A DNA stretch of 64,000 nt from Actinostola sp. cb2023. Its lineage: Eukaryota; Cnidaria; Anthozoa; Actiniaria; Actinostolidae. How positions within the stretch are numbered: position 1 is the first letter of the stretch; every line of letters starts with the position of its first letter. Below are positions 1 through 13,026 of the stretch, piece by piece. A program made the position numbers and the translations under genes. Under the pieces are notes generated by a model that was not told the origin of the DNA, did not search any database, and saw only the letters and a list, made by a program, of their open reading frames with translations. Where the stretch lies: the NCBI GenBank assembly GCA_033675265.1, contig JAUJYZ010001177.1, positions 779,501 through 843,500 on the forward strand, in the 5' to 3' direction.

Positions 1-3000
1 ATGCAGTACCAATGGCATCGCCTGCAGCTGTTTGGCCTGAAGGAAGTCAGTTGTCACCAGATACTGTGGCTCAAGAAATAGCTCAGGTACGATGTATATG
101 TGAACTATTTTCAGCAAATTTATTTAGTGAAGAACATGTATGGCTCTTGGCATCCCCATGTCATTTCTGTATAATTTCTGAGTCTTTGTCCATGTTTAAA
201 AACATACTCTTTATCAATGAATATTGGACAAACACATGTATGGTATCAAGTCAAATGCCCCTGGGGAGTGGCCATGGGATTTGAAGATGAGTCTTTTAAA
301 TCACTTGATAATAAAAAAACTATAATGTTTGTTGCTTATATAGCGCATTTTAACATCTGGAATATGAACTATAAGATACATGTGCATGCATCAATGGTTG
401 TTATTTTGAGATAGTCTGGCAACCAGTGCATCTGGCCCCGGTTGCACGAAAGGTGAATAGTGCTATCCACCGAATAACTCTTATCCAACGGATAAAACTG
501 ATGCAGTTATCCAATAAATTTTATCCGTTGGATAGGACTTACATGTATCCGGTGGATAGCACTATTCACCTTTCGTGCAACCGGAGCCTGATCTGCTACT
601 CTGTATCATCTACAATGGACGTCATAATTGTTGAGACACTTTCCATTTTGTACGATCCATGTATTTTTTCTATATTTTTATCTTTCAATATACCGGACGT
701 TTACAAGTTTGAATACACACATTGCTCGCCTTTGCAAACCACATATATCTAAATCCTAAATACGCTTTTGTGTTTGTAAACATTCTGTCGCGCTGATTAT
801 TCCGTACGTGTGCGAAAAAAAAACTCAGTTGCAATACATTATTTCTTAAATGTTTGATGAAATATCTTCAAAAAACCCTCTCCCCCTTTCAATGTTGAAG
901 CTGAATCATGCCTACACGTCACCCATACACATTATTGCTCGAAACAACATTGTTTGATGGGGGGGGGGGGGGGAGGGGAAGATATTCGCACCCATAATTT
1001 CCTCATCACTTCTGTTTTGATGTTTTTAAAAGTTGACAAGGATTTCCTTTGAAATACATCACTGTTTAATTTATATACAACAACCCATGTATTTTTTCTA
1101 TATTTTTATCTTTCAATATACCGGTACATATATATGGTGTTACAACCGTATGACGATTTTATAGTTAGCTGTCAGAATATTCATTAGTTACGCAAAGCTA
1201 TAATTAACAAATAGAACAGCTTTTTCCGTGCTCCGTTCAGTAATACAGCATGAAGGAAGTGATGAGAGCACGAAATAAGTGTAGGGAATGGCTCGTGCTC
1301 TCCACACTTCTTGAGTGCTCTCGGCACTTCCTGAGTGCTGTATTACTGAACGGATCACGGAAAAAGCTGTTCTATTTGCTTTATTATATAGAAACTATGG
1401 ATTTTTGATAAAAAAGAACAGGAATGGTGAGAAAAATGGCAAGAAAGTTGAGGGTTCTGTTGTGTTTTTGAATAACATTTTAGCGAGTGAAGTGCGCGCT
1501 ACTGATGCCAGTTACGCCATCGAGCGCGCGCTTGGTTTGTTTTCTTCGCAATTTTGGATCAAACCAAACAGCCGAAAAATAGCGTCATCAAACCGTGTTC
1601 CATTCGAAGAATTGGCGGGACATTTTGGCGGGCTTTCCGTACTGAGGTCGTGTGCTTGTCCCCGTACCTTACCTTACCGGACAGAATCCTAGTAATTGAT
1701 ACAGCACAGTTTACAGCCAATCAGAGCGTGTGGATTGACTTGACTATATAATAACTACATATACATGCCAGATAGTGTCAGAAATTGCAACATATTATAA
1801 TATAATAATTTTGCATATTCCCAATAATTACAAACATGAGTAATTTTAAAATATTCAAAATTAATTTGAATTTTTTAAGCTTCAATTTTTAAACATTTCA
1901 GTTATTGAACTAAAATCAACCACCAATAAATAAATCATTTATTTTGATGTTATGTTATAATGAGTTTCTTAGATTACATGTATACCCCCTTGTGCTGCCA
2001 AATAACAAAAGCCCACCCTGTATTTTTTTACAAAATTAAAACAATACAAACATGAAAATAATTTCTTAAAACTCAACCATGTGCGAAATATTTGTGATCA
2101 TACAACAGTCAACATCAGAATATAGATTCATGTGTTAGAATTTATTGTACAATAGAAAAGTACAAACTCTAGTACTTTTAAAACCATGTTGCCGGATAAA
2201 TGGTAATAATACATTTTAAAACTTTTTCATAGTTTATTGTTTATTGTAACTTTTTCATAGTTTATTGTTTATTGTAAATGTATTTCAAATTTTAGGATTA
2301 TTCAAATCAGTGGCATATTCTTGAACAACTCAAATCAAGTGTAGCTGTCGTCGATCCATTTGCCGATACAAATCACCTCCAGAATAGAACTCTTACCCCA
2401 GAGAGCATCACTAATGCTGGAACAGCTGAAGGCACACTGGAAGAAAAGGTTTGCAATTTTATGTCATTTGGTATTAAAATTGTATTGTTAGTGGTGATTC
2501 TAACTGACACTGTTTCCTGATCAATAATGTATTGTATGTGTTTCGTTTATCACTGATCAAATATATACAAAAGGAATTTAATTTGGACAACAAGGGAAAA
2601 TATTTCTTAGGTTTTTCGATGATATAGTAGAGCCTATCGAGATGTTTAAGGAAATTTGGTTACTTTCCCATCAACTTCAGTGTCAGTTTACACACTATAC
2701 ATGTATAAATCTATGCATATAATTTTGCAAAAACATGCAAATTATACATGTACAGTCGTGCTACATGTATATGTTCTAGACTTGAGTTTAATCAGTTGGC
2801 AATAATTATTTCATTGCACAATGTCATGTACTAGTACCTTGTTAATGACTTCATTTCAAACTTTTTTAAATTGTAAAAATATAAATACTACATGTAATTA
2901 GTTAGTACATGGGTTTTAGTTTAGTTTTTGTGTGGTTAGAAGGCTGATGGAACAGAGTGGTACATACTCCCTGATGCTGTATCCAGTGGTCATTCGTCTG

Positions 3001-6000
3001 ATACAGGAAGTGATTCTGCTTTCGAAATCAGTGACTTGAGAAATGCTACAGACATTTCCTACAGCAGCAACAAAAGTACAACAAAAACATCCTCACAGAA
3101 CAAGCACCAAAGCAAAGAACATCTAAACAAGGTAATATAACATGTACATTTGAAATTCACATCATGTAGTCTGTCCACTAATTTCAGTAATGGAACTGCA
3201 GTCATCATGCATTTGCGTGAGGGATATCAATAAAATTCAGATGGTCGATCGGCAGATGGTACTACTGGAGTAAGCTGCCATGACAATATTATTACATGCC
3301 TTCAAATAAATACGTAATAATTAGTAGATCGAATTGACAAAAGTTGGCGGCACTGATTTGAACAGTACTTTAGCTACCAGTTTCCAGCTTCTAGTGAAAC
3401 CCCAGTTGGATATAGACAGTGTGCGAAAAAGGACTTCCTCAATACCATGTGCCTGTTGTACAAAGAGTGGATTACGATTAAAGATTAAAGTGGATAACAC
3501 TATTGGTTAGATAAATCCTTATCCAGTAAATACATTTATTGGATAACAGCATCAGCTTATCCACTGGATAAGGATTTAACTACTGGATAGCACTAATACA
3601 CTCTTAGTACAACCAGGTCCTGATCTTTGAACTGTTACTGTACATGTACACCAAGTTTTTTTAATGTTAAAAGCAACAAGTGGCAAACGAAGACCACAGC
3701 TCTGTTCCACAATGAGTTACGTGTACATGTATTATGATGCCTATTGATGGCAGATTTAGCTCTAGCTTTGTACAATGTTCTTTTTAGTTTCTGTTATGTT
3801 ATCTGTTGTAATCTTCTGCAGTCATGTTACACTGTAGTTAACTAGTGTACATACATGTACATGTATGTTACTGATCAAGGTCTCCTTTTTTTTAGCAAAC
3901 CTCTAAGTGGCCACCTCTATATAATGGCCACTTTGCAAAGTCCCAAGAGTGTCCATTATATAGAGGTTCCACTGTACACTTTATCATCAACATCTCATCA
4001 TTATCAGTTGTACCAATGAGCATTTTTCAATTCCCTCCCAGGACTCCCTCTACCAGGAACAATGGCATGTTCTTGAAGAACTCAAAGCAAGTGTCAAAGC
4101 AATGCAGTGGAGCTCTCACACATCAGACTCATCTTTAGAAGTCTCTCACAAACGAGACACACCTACAAGAACAGGATCAAAGCATGGTGACTTTGTTGAA
4201 CCACACAAAAGAACTCCTTCAGGAAGTGTTAATTCAACAAGTGGTTCCATCAGCAGCTCTGGTAATACAAGCATGGAGAGTGGCGTAAGAAGTGCAGTAT
4301 CCTCTCAAGTACCGCCATGTAAGTTTAAAGGAGACCTTGCTTTACATTATGTTTAACTTTGTGCAATAATATTTTAATATTAATAAGAATCATCATCATC
4401 ATTTTACACAAGAAACCCATGCATATCTTCTAAGGAATGGTTTAACCACAGCCCCATTGGCTCAGTTGATCGAGTATCGGTCTTTGCAGTTTGTGCACCT
4501 AATCTTTAGAGTTCTCTTCCATGATATATTAAACAGTCTGAAACTATTTTTAAGAAGAATATCAAGACACATTTTTGGACAAATTTTTTGTTAACTTATA
4601 AATAATACCTGTAATATTTTTTTGATTTTATTACAGTGCCATACTCGCAGACACAATCACCTTTGGACATGCAGCACACTGGAATACAACATCCATTTCA
4701 GAGTGGAATTTCCATGATGGGTGATGTACCCTCCTTCCAAAACAGCAAAAACACATCATCTGACTTGAGCATCGAGAGTGAAAATCTAGGTTTTGCTGAG
4801 CTTCCTAACAGACCAGCTACTATTGGAAACTATGGTGCTAGTGATGGAGCCACTTATCCTTTCAATGCTGCTCCTTTACCGCAACAGCCATTGAATATCA
4901 ACATGGAAGTTACTCAACAGGATTTCAATAGTCAGTATAATGGGAATATGAATCCATTAGTTGGGAGTCCACTCTTCTTTGTAGCTGAGAGTGGTAGTGA
5001 CAATGCGTTATCTAAAGCACCTATGTCTGCGAGGGAAAGGTTGCAACCGGATGGCCGTGATGGTCCTGATGTGATGTCGGCTCCCCCGACAGCACAGACT
5101 CTTCCTGCACTAGTCAGCTACCCTTTAAGTGGTGGCTCGTCCCACAATTCCTCGGGGACCGCATCTCAGCCTTTGGCAGGCATTAGTGGCTTTGAAAGTC
5201 ATATGTCGAATAATACAAGTCTAGTGGGTAATTTATTGATGGATGGCTCACTGAACACTGCCATTACAGTACCACCATTTAATGACAATACTAGCTTCCC
5301 TGACAGGTCAGGCACTGATTCCCAGATTCCATTTCAAACACAATTCGTAGCAGAGCCACGTGGATCCAACACCAGTTTAGAAAATTTTAAGGGAGCGCAA
5401 CAACCTTCCTCGTTGACATGGCAACCAAATGCAAGCTCTTCTGATACTTACGTGACATCTTTGCAAAGTGATAGTAGTACCGTTAAGGCAACGAATCTCG
5501 GTTGGTTATCCTCAGGAACAAGTTCATCCCAAACACTCGTGGATCTGACTAGGGTCGATAACGGTAGTAAACGATCAAGTGTTACTCATGATGAGCTCCG
5601 TGAAGCAGTGCTGCAAAGAATCGATGCTCACACACAGATTCCTGGTCTTAACTCGAGCAGAGAATCGAGGGACTTTGTAAGTACCTCTTACACCGAATCT
5701 AGACCTTTGATGTTAGATTCTGAGCGGTGGTCAGCTCGCTATGTAGGTAATGGGCAGGACATTCCACCATCCAGCACACAGACAGCTTTTTCACAGTCTT
5801 ATCAAGATTCCTATGCTTTGCCGAGAGATATGTCTTCCAGGGAAGCAACTCCCAAAGACCTTTCATTAGAAAGACTGACCTTATCAAATGATGCAAGCTC
5901 TGTTTATTCAGCGCTAGAACGTTCCACAGCGAGTGCATTTCCAATATCTCATGGACAATACCAATCATCTTTCACGACTTTGGCAAATACTGATGTGTCA

Positions 6001-9000
6001 TTTCGTCAACAAACAACGGCATCGTTTGGTCAGAAACCTTTTGCAGCACCTCAAGGAACGGATGCAGCTTTTCCCGAATCTGTTCCAACGTGGACTTCGA
6101 GAGATGTTGCTGGTAGACCTTCTTCAACAGATGTGGTAACTAGACCTTCTGCGTTGGATAATATACGAAGTGGTCTTGTCAACCACGATGAACATGAAGA
6201 GAGTCCAGTATCGAAGCTACTTGGACCAAACTTCAAGGCAACGCAAGATTTTCTCAGTAAATTAAAGAATGATAGACTCGTGGACAGTGGTACGGAAAGT
6301 TCTGTTTCCTCTGCAAAAGACAATCAGAATATGAGCACCTTTGGACAACAGCCGACAGGGAGTTTTTCACAAGTTTCTGCGTTGTCGGATGATAGTTATA
6401 AGCCGCGCAAGGAGCATGGACAGTTCAAGAGAAAAGTTATTCAGATAAACTGTCCAATACCTTTGCTGATAACGAGGAATCAAAGACAGACATAGAACCA
6501 CGTTTTAGGAGACATTCTTTTGATCTTGAAGCAGTTGCAGCTCCTCTTGATATTTCGAGGTTTGCTGTTGATTCTGGTCCAGTTATACCTTCGAGTTCAT
6601 CGTTTTCTTATTCAAATTCGCTTGAACAAAGTCAGGGAATTTCCTTTGGGAGCGGAAAATTACAAAATGGTTATGATGGAAAGTATCCTTCACGAGATGG
6701 TATGCCTTCGGAAGGATTGTATTATATGCCATCCGTGGAGAGTAAGGTACTGTCCTGGGGAAGCGACGCTCCTACCACAGGAAATGCAGTTCTACCATGG
6801 GGCATTGATACACTTAGAGGGAGTGAACTATTGCCAATGACCATAAATGGACCTAGAGGGTTTGACGTACCAACAAGAGCCACTGATGGGCCTAGGGGGT
6901 CTGACGTACCACCATGGGCTACTGATGGACCTACTGGGTCTGACGTACCACCATGGGCTACTGATGGACCTACTGGGTCTGACGTACCACCATGGGCTAC
7001 TGATGGACTTAGAGGGTCTGACGTAACAAGAGCCACTGATGGACCTAGGGAGTCTGACGTACCAACAAGAGCCACTGATGGACCTAGAGGGTCTGACGTA
7101 CCACTATGGGCTACTGACGGACCTAAAGAGTCTGAAGTACCACTAAGGGCAACAGATGGACATAGAGAGTCTGACGTACCACCAATGACCACAGATGGAC
7201 GTACGGGGTCTGAAGTACCAACAAGGGCCACTGACGGACCTAGAAGGAATGAAGTACCACCGAGAAACAGCGTTGTATCAGATAGAGGTGCTGACATACT
7301 ACTAAGTGGGAAAGAACCTTTGGCAAGAGAAAGGGATGCTCCTATCGAAGTAAACCAACATTCCAGCCTAGTTTCTAGTTTTGAAACTCCTCTAACAAGT
7401 TTGCGCTCTGAGAAAAGAACATGGGCAGGAGGTTCAGGAAGCAGTGGCTTGAACCTTAGGTACTCGAGTTTGAGTGCCATGAAATCTCACGATGAAGCAG
7501 AAGATACAGATGACTTGCTGAGCTATGAAGCCGTTTTAGAAGGAGATATCAAATACTTCAGAAACCTTAAAAATAATACACAGACATCAACGAAAGGGCA
7601 TTTCTACTCAAGCAGCATCAATAGTAAAACAGAAGGACTAACACCGAGCCACTTGACTGGAGATATTTCTTCAATCAATGGAAGTGCAGATCGTGATCCA
7701 CTCAGACAATTTCCTGTGTCCGTTGGTTCCAGTGGTTTACGATTTCCAAATAGTGACGAACAAACCAAAAGATATCACTTATCACTTGGAGCCGGTGAAG
7801 TACGCCCAGTTGAAATCAATTCAGACTACAAGGAAACCTACAGGCAACCCGTGGGTACTCTAGAAGAGGACGAAAGTGATGCGGCACTGTCGTCTGATGC
7901 GCTTGAAATTGAAGACTACGAAGATGAAGAACACAAAGAAGGAGGCTACTTCAGCGTCAGAAACACCACGCCAGCTACAGAGTCTTCGTCTTCAAGTATG
8001 TACCAACCCTATATTCCTAAAGCACTTCGTCAACCTGCATCTGCGAAACGGGAGTCAGAACTGACTGGAAACTCTTCTTCGACGTATGGCGTGTACGACA
8101 TCAGGCATTCGTCTGGTCCAGGAAGCACCAATAGGCGGAGGAAAGCTATGGGCCTCTCTCCTATTCCAGGAAGAGTTTCCAAACCAGCCAATGGTGTTGT
8201 GTACGTGTCAGGCGATTCCTCACCACTCAGTATGCCTGAGGAGGGCAGTACAGACGAGGGATCTAAACATGACCAAAACACTAGGGATGAGACCTTGAAA
8301 GAAAACGATCAAGAAATGTCAGGAAGTACATCGTCGCATCAATACAGCTCCAGTGAACGCAGACGAACGAGTTCGCGAGAAAGCCGCAACAGCCGTCATT
8401 CGGAAGAGGAACATGAATTGCAGCGACAGAGAAGCTCGTCCAAAGAGGGAAGTTTTCGAACGCGTAGCAGGGGGAGTAGTCTTGAAGAGGCTAAATTGAT
8501 CGACGACTACATAGGCGGTCGTAAGACTATACAACACGGAAAGCCAAGACAAAAGTCGAGCAGGTCACGTGAAGTCTCGCATTCCGACGAAAGCCATTCT
8601 TCAAGAGAATATTCGACTTCAGCGAAAAACACAGACTTGAATCAAATGTGGGAACGTTTCCAAGAAAGCCTTAAATCGAGCCCACGGTCTAAAAAGGATG
8701 ACAGCGTATCTTCCCATTTGAGCAGGCTTTCCGCGTTGCTTTCTAAACCAATTGATATTATAACGACAAGTTCTGAAACCGAAGCGGAACAGTATCGAAA
8801 GCCGCGCTCGCACTCGTATGCTAGCTCCTCTAGTGACGTATCAACGGAGTCAGAACAGCCTTACCAAGTTATCAACCAGCAAAATTATTCATTAACCCGC
8901 CAAATACAGCTTAGAAAACTACTCGAAACTGTCAATATAGCTGATGTCCCGGCATTCCCTCGTCTAAGGTACAGGGATACCACAACTACTAGTAGTACGC

Positions 9001-11368
9001 TGAGTGATACCTCTACATCTGAAATACCTATGGTACACACCAGTTTACCTCGCTCGAATAGAGGGGCAAGAAAAGTCTCCAAGACTCCAGTCCTGGAGTC
9101 GTTCGTTAAAACCAAGTCGCGGTCAGCTGAGATTGGCAGCGGTAAACCAAAGTGCATATGCGCAATCAACACAGCAAAGCCAGCAGCCCTAGCACCAAGG
9201 TCCGCGCATGATCTTGTCGAGAAGAAAAGTCAGCGCCCACAAACATATGAAGTGGGGACCAATGTTCCTTCGCCCACGATTGCGCGGGATAAAAAACCCG
9301 TGAGGACTAAAAAAGGGTATGTCGATGTAGGGGTTCAAACCAGAAGAGACAGCGATGATGATTCTGATATTCAGCCCAAGAAGGATGCTGAAAAACATCG
9401 CCAGAGAGAAAAGAGAAATGCCGTGGAAAAATCTACCCAACGATCGACGGGGGTTAGGTCGAATTCAAGGCGCAAAGACCGTCACATTGCCAGCCAAAAC
9501 TCGCCGGAGAATTCAGCACAGTCACTTAGTGTTTCCAAGCATAAAGAGCGCCATATTGCTAGCCAGAATTCTACCTCTGATTCTACACGTTTGGGCGATG
9601 ATAGTACGATTTCTTTGAACGGCTGGGACGATTCAAATGAACAAATCAATCTCTCAAGAAAGGACGCGAGATATAAAGGCAGACGCCACAAAGAACGCAA
9701 TGTCCCAAGTCAGAATTCCCCCGAATCCAAGTACAAAACTGAGTCTCATCGTCCACCTCTAGATACAAGTGGGCCTGTGTGGTTCTACCCCATGACAAAC
9801 AGGCACTACAGCAGACCTTCTACTAATCCCACAAGTGCTGTTCGACCAGAGCAACTAAGATTTGAAGAACAAACAGTCAAGACATACAGCCCACCAGCAG
9901 CTCCACCCTCAACATCCATGCAGAAACTTTCGTTACAAGAAGCGTTCTTCTTCGCCAAGCCTGACTTCGTGAAGCGCTCCCGCGCGCGCATAACCAGGAT
10001 TGATCACAACAAGAGTATTCGAGAGAGCGGTGAGACTAAAGCGATGGGCGAGGACCGCGTGTCCAAGATGGAGATACCAGTCAGTAAACCTGCGGTGAAC
10101 AACCCAACAACGAACCCAAGAACAGGTAAATACTTTGACTTAGGGTGATTTCTATTGGCCGGACTGACTGGTATGTACGATGATTTGTATAGTTTTAATA
10201 ATCACACGAGTAGCCGCCATCTTGAAAACGGACAGGACGTACTAAAGGACTACCTTGATTTTCAAAGCGCACTTATTCACTGAGAAACGCGCCTTCACAT
10301 TATTTTGCTAGTTGTTTCTCTATAGAGGGGGTTGAGGATCTGCATGGGGGGTTTACTGAACAAAGTAGAAAAATCGGCCGTGCATTCCAATTTTCGGTCA
10401 GGGTCTTCGGGAGAGCCAGTGCAATACTTTCGGCTCTTTCTCCACGTCTAAAAGTGAATGCTCGCTAACACGATAGAGCATACACCCTGCTAGTCTCTTA
10501 CGCAGCCGTTCAGGGATCCCGATAGTAAGAACGGCTGCGTAGGAGACTAACATGCACCCCGATGACAACTAATTATCTTATTTTGTTGCTCGCGAAGAAA
10601 AACTCCATCGTCCAAAGCCAAGACAAATTAGTAAAAAAGACATGAAGACCCAGAATCTCAAGTAAGTAATGTTTATCGTGTTACTGGATAGGGAGACAGA
10701 CAGGCAGACAGACGGCATACCGAAACAGGGAGGCAGACATAAATGGTACACAGACTGCTAGGCAGACAGTACAGAAATGGTAAATCGGTACACAGACAGA
10801 CATATAGACCCCGGAGCCAAAATAGAGACAAGTAGATAGACAGACAGACAGAGAATACAGACAGACAGCTTGGCAGGCAGAAATGGTAGGTCCGTAGACA
10901 GATAGACAGTTGGACAAAAAAAATGTCGGTCGACAGAGAGACAGCTATGCAGGTAGACGGAGGCATACCAGGCCGCCTAAGTTGATGTCAGTGGACAAAA
11001 GCAACCATACAACGCTTGTTACATTTCAAAGTAACTGAGACCAGTGATTTATCTTTCAACAGACTGTACAATAATCTACCTGAAGTCAAAGCAAAGAATG
11101 CGGACGATTGTCGTACTAATTTCCACAAAAGCAACAGACTGAGAGCAAAGCTCTTTGACAAGGTATGGTCAAGTCTCCCCCTTCCCCACCCCTGCAAGGT
11201 TCTCCTCTCCCTTTCCCCCTTCGTCCTCTCCTTTACCCTTCTTCCCTCCTTCACCATGCTTCCCCTCGAGTGGCTGCTAGCATGGCTCAGGGAACGAGTT
11301 TTTTAAATTTCATTTTAATTGTTTTTCAGAGAGTCAGAGATACATTAAAGAAAAGGTATGCAGCTTAA
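1..11368 (+). CDS. ALMS1: ALMS-motif protein, ALMS1-like (5' partial)
   Basis: Centrosome/basal-body protein of the ALMS-motif group (ALMS1, CEP295, C10orf90); the role is known for the family, inferred here. Exons: 1-86 (cut by the window edge), 2296-2448, 2940-3131, 4042-4318, 4637-10125, 10598-10661, 11063-11162, 11330-11368 (stop TAA). Splice phases agree throughout. The first exons carry two similar motifs, QWHILEQLKSSV and QWHVLEELKASV. The 5.5-kb exon is Ser/Thr-rich and apparently disordered, with a 13-residue tandem repeat at 6844-7270. The C-terminal ALMS motif begins LSLQEAFFFAKPDFVKRS near 9930, continues through ISKKDMK in the 64-nt exon, and ends with YNNLPEVK and SNRLRAKLFDK. 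About 2,130 residues are visible. Odd: the giant exon needs a -1 shift between 6402 and 6492 to stay open. Assignment to ALMS1 rather than another ALMS-motif protein is likely but not certain. Confidence 0.8.
434..587. mobile_element. MITE-like inverted repeat, CCGGTTGCACGAAAGG family
   Basis: Two near-perfect inverted arms begin GGCCCCGGTTGCACGAAAGG and end with its complement. Internal GGATAA/TTATCC words are repeated. It lies in intron 1 of the ALMS-like gene. A degenerate relative is at 3450-3620, and an element with similar termini is at 21347-21456. No transposase is encoded, so it would be non-autonomous. Confidence 0.75.
1209..1377. repeat. Inverted repeat, about 50-bp arms
   Basis: The left arm AAATAGAACAGCTTTTTCCG is matched by its complement at the right end. 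The arms also share a CGTTCAGTAATACAGCA block. It is intronic in the ALMS-like gene, with no coding content, and is probably a palindromic non-autonomous transposon. Confidence 0.7.
3450..3620. mobile_element. Degenerate MITE related to 434-587
   Basis: The ends CCTGTTGTACAAAGAGTG and CACTCTTAGTACAACCAGG are complementary with mismatches. The interior repeats TTATCCAGT/ACTGGATAA words as in the element at 434-587. It lies in intron 3 of the ALMS-like gene. Confidence 0.55.
3896..3979. repeat. Short palindromic element ending GGTTCCACTGTAC
   Basis: Interior arms CTCTATATAATGGCCACTT and TCCATTATATAGAGG are complementary in part. The terminus GGTTCCACTGTA resembles five other elements in this window (13891, 30686, 39742, 56629, 59051), which share a (T)ACAGT-x-GAACC-type end in one orientation or the other. 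Confidence 0.5.
4450..4515 (+). mobile_element. Possible tRNA-derived SINE head (A-box only)
   Basis: The sequence TTGGCTCAGTTGATCGAGTA resembles the 5' half of a tRNA with a pol III A box. A clear B box (GGTTCGANNCC) is not seen downstream, so this is at best a decayed fragment. It is intronic in the ALMS-like gene. Confidence 0.3.
6402..6492 (+). other. Apparent -1 frameshift in the giant ALMS-like exon
   Basis: The upstream frame stays open to a TAG at 6493-6495, and the downstream frame opens after a TAA at 6399-6401. Both sides read as the same polar, Ser-rich protein, so the shift must fall between. The best join is at the A-run GAGAAAAG near 6430-6436 (…QFKRK then SYSDKLSNTFADNEE). 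Causes could be a missing base in the assembly, a real mutation, or a 50-nt GT-AG intron at 6436-6485, which also restores frame. Confidence 0.75.
6844..7270 (+). repeat. Coding minisatellite, 39-bp unit (13 residues)
   Basis: About 11 tandem units encode variants of ATDGPRGSDVPPW/TRA inside the ALMS-like open frame. The unit length is a multiple of three, so copy-number change keeps frame. Some units are 36 bp (SDVTRATDGPRE), also in frame. Confidence 0.85.
10491..10552. repeat. Short hairpin element
   Basis: The arms TAGTCTCTTACGCAGCCGTTC and its complement flank a short loop. It lies between ALMS-like exons 5 and 6. Confidence 0.55.
10685..10970. repeat. CAGA-rich microsatellite
   Basis: Degenerate (CAGA)n and GGCAGACAG words fill most of the intron before the 11063 exon. 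No coding signal fits on either strand. Confidence 0.75.
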
Positions 11369-11902
11369 ATCTAAAGCACTCCAGACAGCAATTAGATCAT
11401 CTGAGATACCTTGAAAGTTTGCTCTTAGCTTAGTTTGGGCAGTGGCGTAAGCACCTGCTTTTGACCAGAATGCTTTGCGAACCGTGGAATTCGAACTTTC
11501 TATGGTTCTGAATTGCATAAACTCTATACATATAAAACTTATTATGTAACTTATTCCTCACTACAATATCCGGTGAACTTGCGTGATGTTATAAGCATCT
11601 TGTATTTCAAGATGTTTATTGTGTACTCTATTTCTGTAATTATCTATTCATATTGTATGATATAATTTATACTCTTTCTTAAACTTTCTGACATTTTCAT
11701 AACAGATTTGTACTTTGTATTTTTACTATACAGTACGTACTTGCCTTCATTCTTCTTCTAACTGATCCTCTTCCTGCATCTTCTCGATTTACACATCTCC
11801 TGTACATTTTAATAGTCGTTTTGCCTTGTCAAACTCCTTGACGTTCTATTCTATGATCCTTTCTCTTCTGCGTTCTACTCGACCTCTTCAAATGGACCTT
11901 TT

Positions 11903-12088
11903 CGTAGTTTCCCAGAATGCTTCATGATTCCGCGCGCGCAAGCGAGGTCAGGAAAAAAAATATTTAGAATTGATCGTGTATTGAGGAAAATATGACTACT
12001 GTAACTAAACAAGAACATAAAAAATAATAATATTGTACCCTGACCTCGCTTGCGCGCGCAGAATCATGAAGCATTCTGGGAAACTACG
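11903..12088. mobile_element. MITE-like inverted repeat, about 50-bp near-perfect arms
   Basis: The left arm begins CGTAGTTTCCCAGAATGC and contains GCGCGCGCAAGCGAGGTCA. The right arm is its near-perfect complement, ending GCATTCTGGGAAACTACG. The loop is AT-rich. No coding content. Confidence 0.75.
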
Positions 12089-12679
12089 CAAAGGTGCATG
12101 CTTCTTCCTCTGACGTTTCTCTCTTAGACTGCGAGCAGTTTTTAGAGAGAAAGGAGAGAACACACGCACGCCTAGTCTCTATCCAATTCCTTGTCTTCTG
12201 TTGCCTCGTTCAGTTACTTTCTTATCTTTCTGTCTTCTCTTCCTAGACTTTTAGCTACCGCGGCTCATGAACTCGTCCCCAGGCTATTCTCCTTTACTCG
12301 GACGATGACGTCGAGAGGGCCTGAGGACAAGTTTGCTACCGCGATTAGCTTTTGATATTTTATTATATGTAAACTATGGTTAACGTATATATCAAGTTAA
12401 GAAAGCATTGTAAAATATAAACTATGTATTCTACTCTCAAAGAGAGGAACCTTTCACACACGTTTTATAAACGTTGTAAATACACTTTCGTGGAGGTAGT
12501 TTGATTGACACCTGTCAATCACTGCACCACGTTCCTTTTTATTTATTCTAACAACTAACATCCCGTAAATATAAATAAGATATTATCAACTATATATTTG
12601 TTTACGAAGGCGTTGCGGTACTTATAACCGTACATATACCAAACGTTTTCATTAAAACTCCATAGAGTTTTAGATATCC

Positions 12680-12842
12680 TCCTCCGCAGGCAAAAAAGTA
12701 AAAGGATATTTGGGATTTCCTGTGTGGGTTACCTGTGGTGAAAAATTCTCAGAGGGCACCCGCCCCAGACTCTCCGAGGATTTTCACCACAGGTAACCCA
12801 ATAGTTCTTTTTACTTTTTCTTACCAGTTGCCTGCGGAGGAT
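12680..12842. mobile_element. MITE-like inverted repeat
   Basis: Outer arms CCTCCGCAGGCAA and TTGCCTGCGGAGG, and inner arms GGGTTACCTGTGGTGAAAA and its complement, give a nested palindrome. A short hairpin at 52046-52102 has a similar CCTGTGGT/ACCACAGG core. Confidence 0.7.
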
Positions 12843-13026
12843 GTATAGAGTTTAGACTGCGAGCCTTCTTTTTATTTTCTATCCTTGAGAAATCGAGCGC
12901 ACCTGCCCGAGAGTGAATAACCGCTGACCAATGTAAACGGTGAGAGGGGTTGTTCATTCTGTGCGGTTAGTGTTCGATGTATAAAGAGACGTCTCGCAGT
13001 CTCCATAGAGTTAGGTTGTGTGCGAT

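Noticed and set aside
6722..7480. 252-codon minus-strand frame opposite the ALMS-like repeat
   Set aside because: Shadow of the coding minisatellite; the plus strand is in frame with the ALMS motif.
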